DNA from: Bicyclus anynana | Taxonomy: Eukaryota; Arthropoda; Insecta; Lepidoptera; Nymphalidae | Assembly (NCBI RefSeq): GCF_947172395.1 | Contig: NC_069094.1 | Span: forward strand, 16,172,292 to 16,236,291 | Direction of reading: 5' to 3' | DNA: 64,000 bases | Shown here: positions 63,575-64,000 of the stretch, one piece after another | Layout: the number at the start of each line of letters is the position of its first letter | How positions within the stretch are numbered: the stretch's first letter is position 1 | Notes under the pieces: generated by a model | The model's database searches: none | Told to the model about the DNA's origin: nothing | The model's input: only the letters and a program-made list of their open reading frames with translations | Position numbers and translations under genes: made by a program

Positions 63575-64000
63575 ATGTGAAAGAAAAATAAAATTAAAAA
63601 GCGAGAATTTAAAAAAAAATATTTATCGGCCCTCGCCTGGGTCTTTTTAGCCCCTTGTATAACAATCTACTATTTCTAACATCATTGTTGGGCAGAGATC
63701 TAATTTGAAATACCCAAGGCAGAGTCTGTATTCCAAACATATACGCGAACTTGAATACAATTATTTTAAATTGTTTTACTATCTCCGTAAAGAAAACAAT
63801 AATGCAAGACACAATATAACTTAGATGTTCTGCCTGCATACACCGCAGCGAGTTACTTGAGTCCATTACTCAGGCACTTAATGAGAATTGCATACTGCAT
63901 ACCAATTCCAAGGCTTTTAGGTTATTAAATAGGTCCTGCAAGACACCACTTTGTAACATAAGGTAATATAATATAGAAGCTTTATCATAGACTCATATTT
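63575..64000. other. No gene seen
   Basis: The 85-codon minus frame at 63609-63866 shows no motif. Confidence 0.45.

Overview
The window is AT-rich, intron/intergenic-type eukaryotic DNA. The repeat content points to a lepidopteran (moth or butterfly) nuclear genome: tRNA-headed SINEs, Helitron-like ends of the TCTATACTAATATTATAAA...CTAGT type, small MITEs, and RTE- and CR1/Jockey-type LINE fragments. That placement comes from recognising family-typical sequences; no database search was run. I find no convincing host protein-coding gene, tRNA gene, rRNA gene, CRISPR array or virus. Nearly all other open frames are short, lack recognisable motifs, or lie inside repeats.

The centrepiece is a nested pair of LINEs on the minus strand at about 27.0-35.0 kb. 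An older, broken CR1/Jockey-like element runs from 34974 down to a 13-bp tandem-repeat tail at 27044-27213. It is split by a younger RTE-like element at 27723-32421. The younger element has a leader of about 0.8 kb, an intact coiled-coil ORF1 (251 aa), an intact endonuclease/reverse-transcriptase ORF2 (982 aa), a 3' UTR and a (TAA)n tail. A perfect 15-bp target-site duplication, CTCACATAAACTATA, flanks it. Removing the insert brings the two halves of the CR1-like reverse transcriptase frame back together.

Region by region: 0-10 kb holds Helitron-like copies, an inverted repeat pair, perfect hairpins, a fold-back SINE and scattered SINEs. 10-27 kb holds several MITEs, SINEs, RTE 3' fragments and a pair of 145-bp inverted arms about 0.84 kb apart. 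27-35 kb is the nested LINE block, closed on its upstream side by a MITE that recurs at 25.9 and 63.2 kb. 35-48 kb holds pyrimidine-rich arrays, a third SINE family, a 231-bp tandem duplication, a 57-codon LINE C-terminus and a roughly 200-bp tandem duplication. 48-64 kb holds more SINEs, four RTE 3' fragments (one a 106-bp insertion with its own target duplication), a MITE with a 10-bp periodic core, and further Helitron-like copies.

Three SINE families are separated here by their heads. SINE-A starts near GTGATAGCCCAGTGG and ends in GAT repeats. SINE-B starts GACGGCCTCCGTGGCGCAG and ends in poly(A). SINE-C starts GACGGCCGTGTGGCGCAG. The labels SINE-A/B/C, H1-H6 (Helitron-like), MITE-A to -G and R_A to R_E are local to this report. 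Edges of old repeats are approximate, usually within 5-20 bases.
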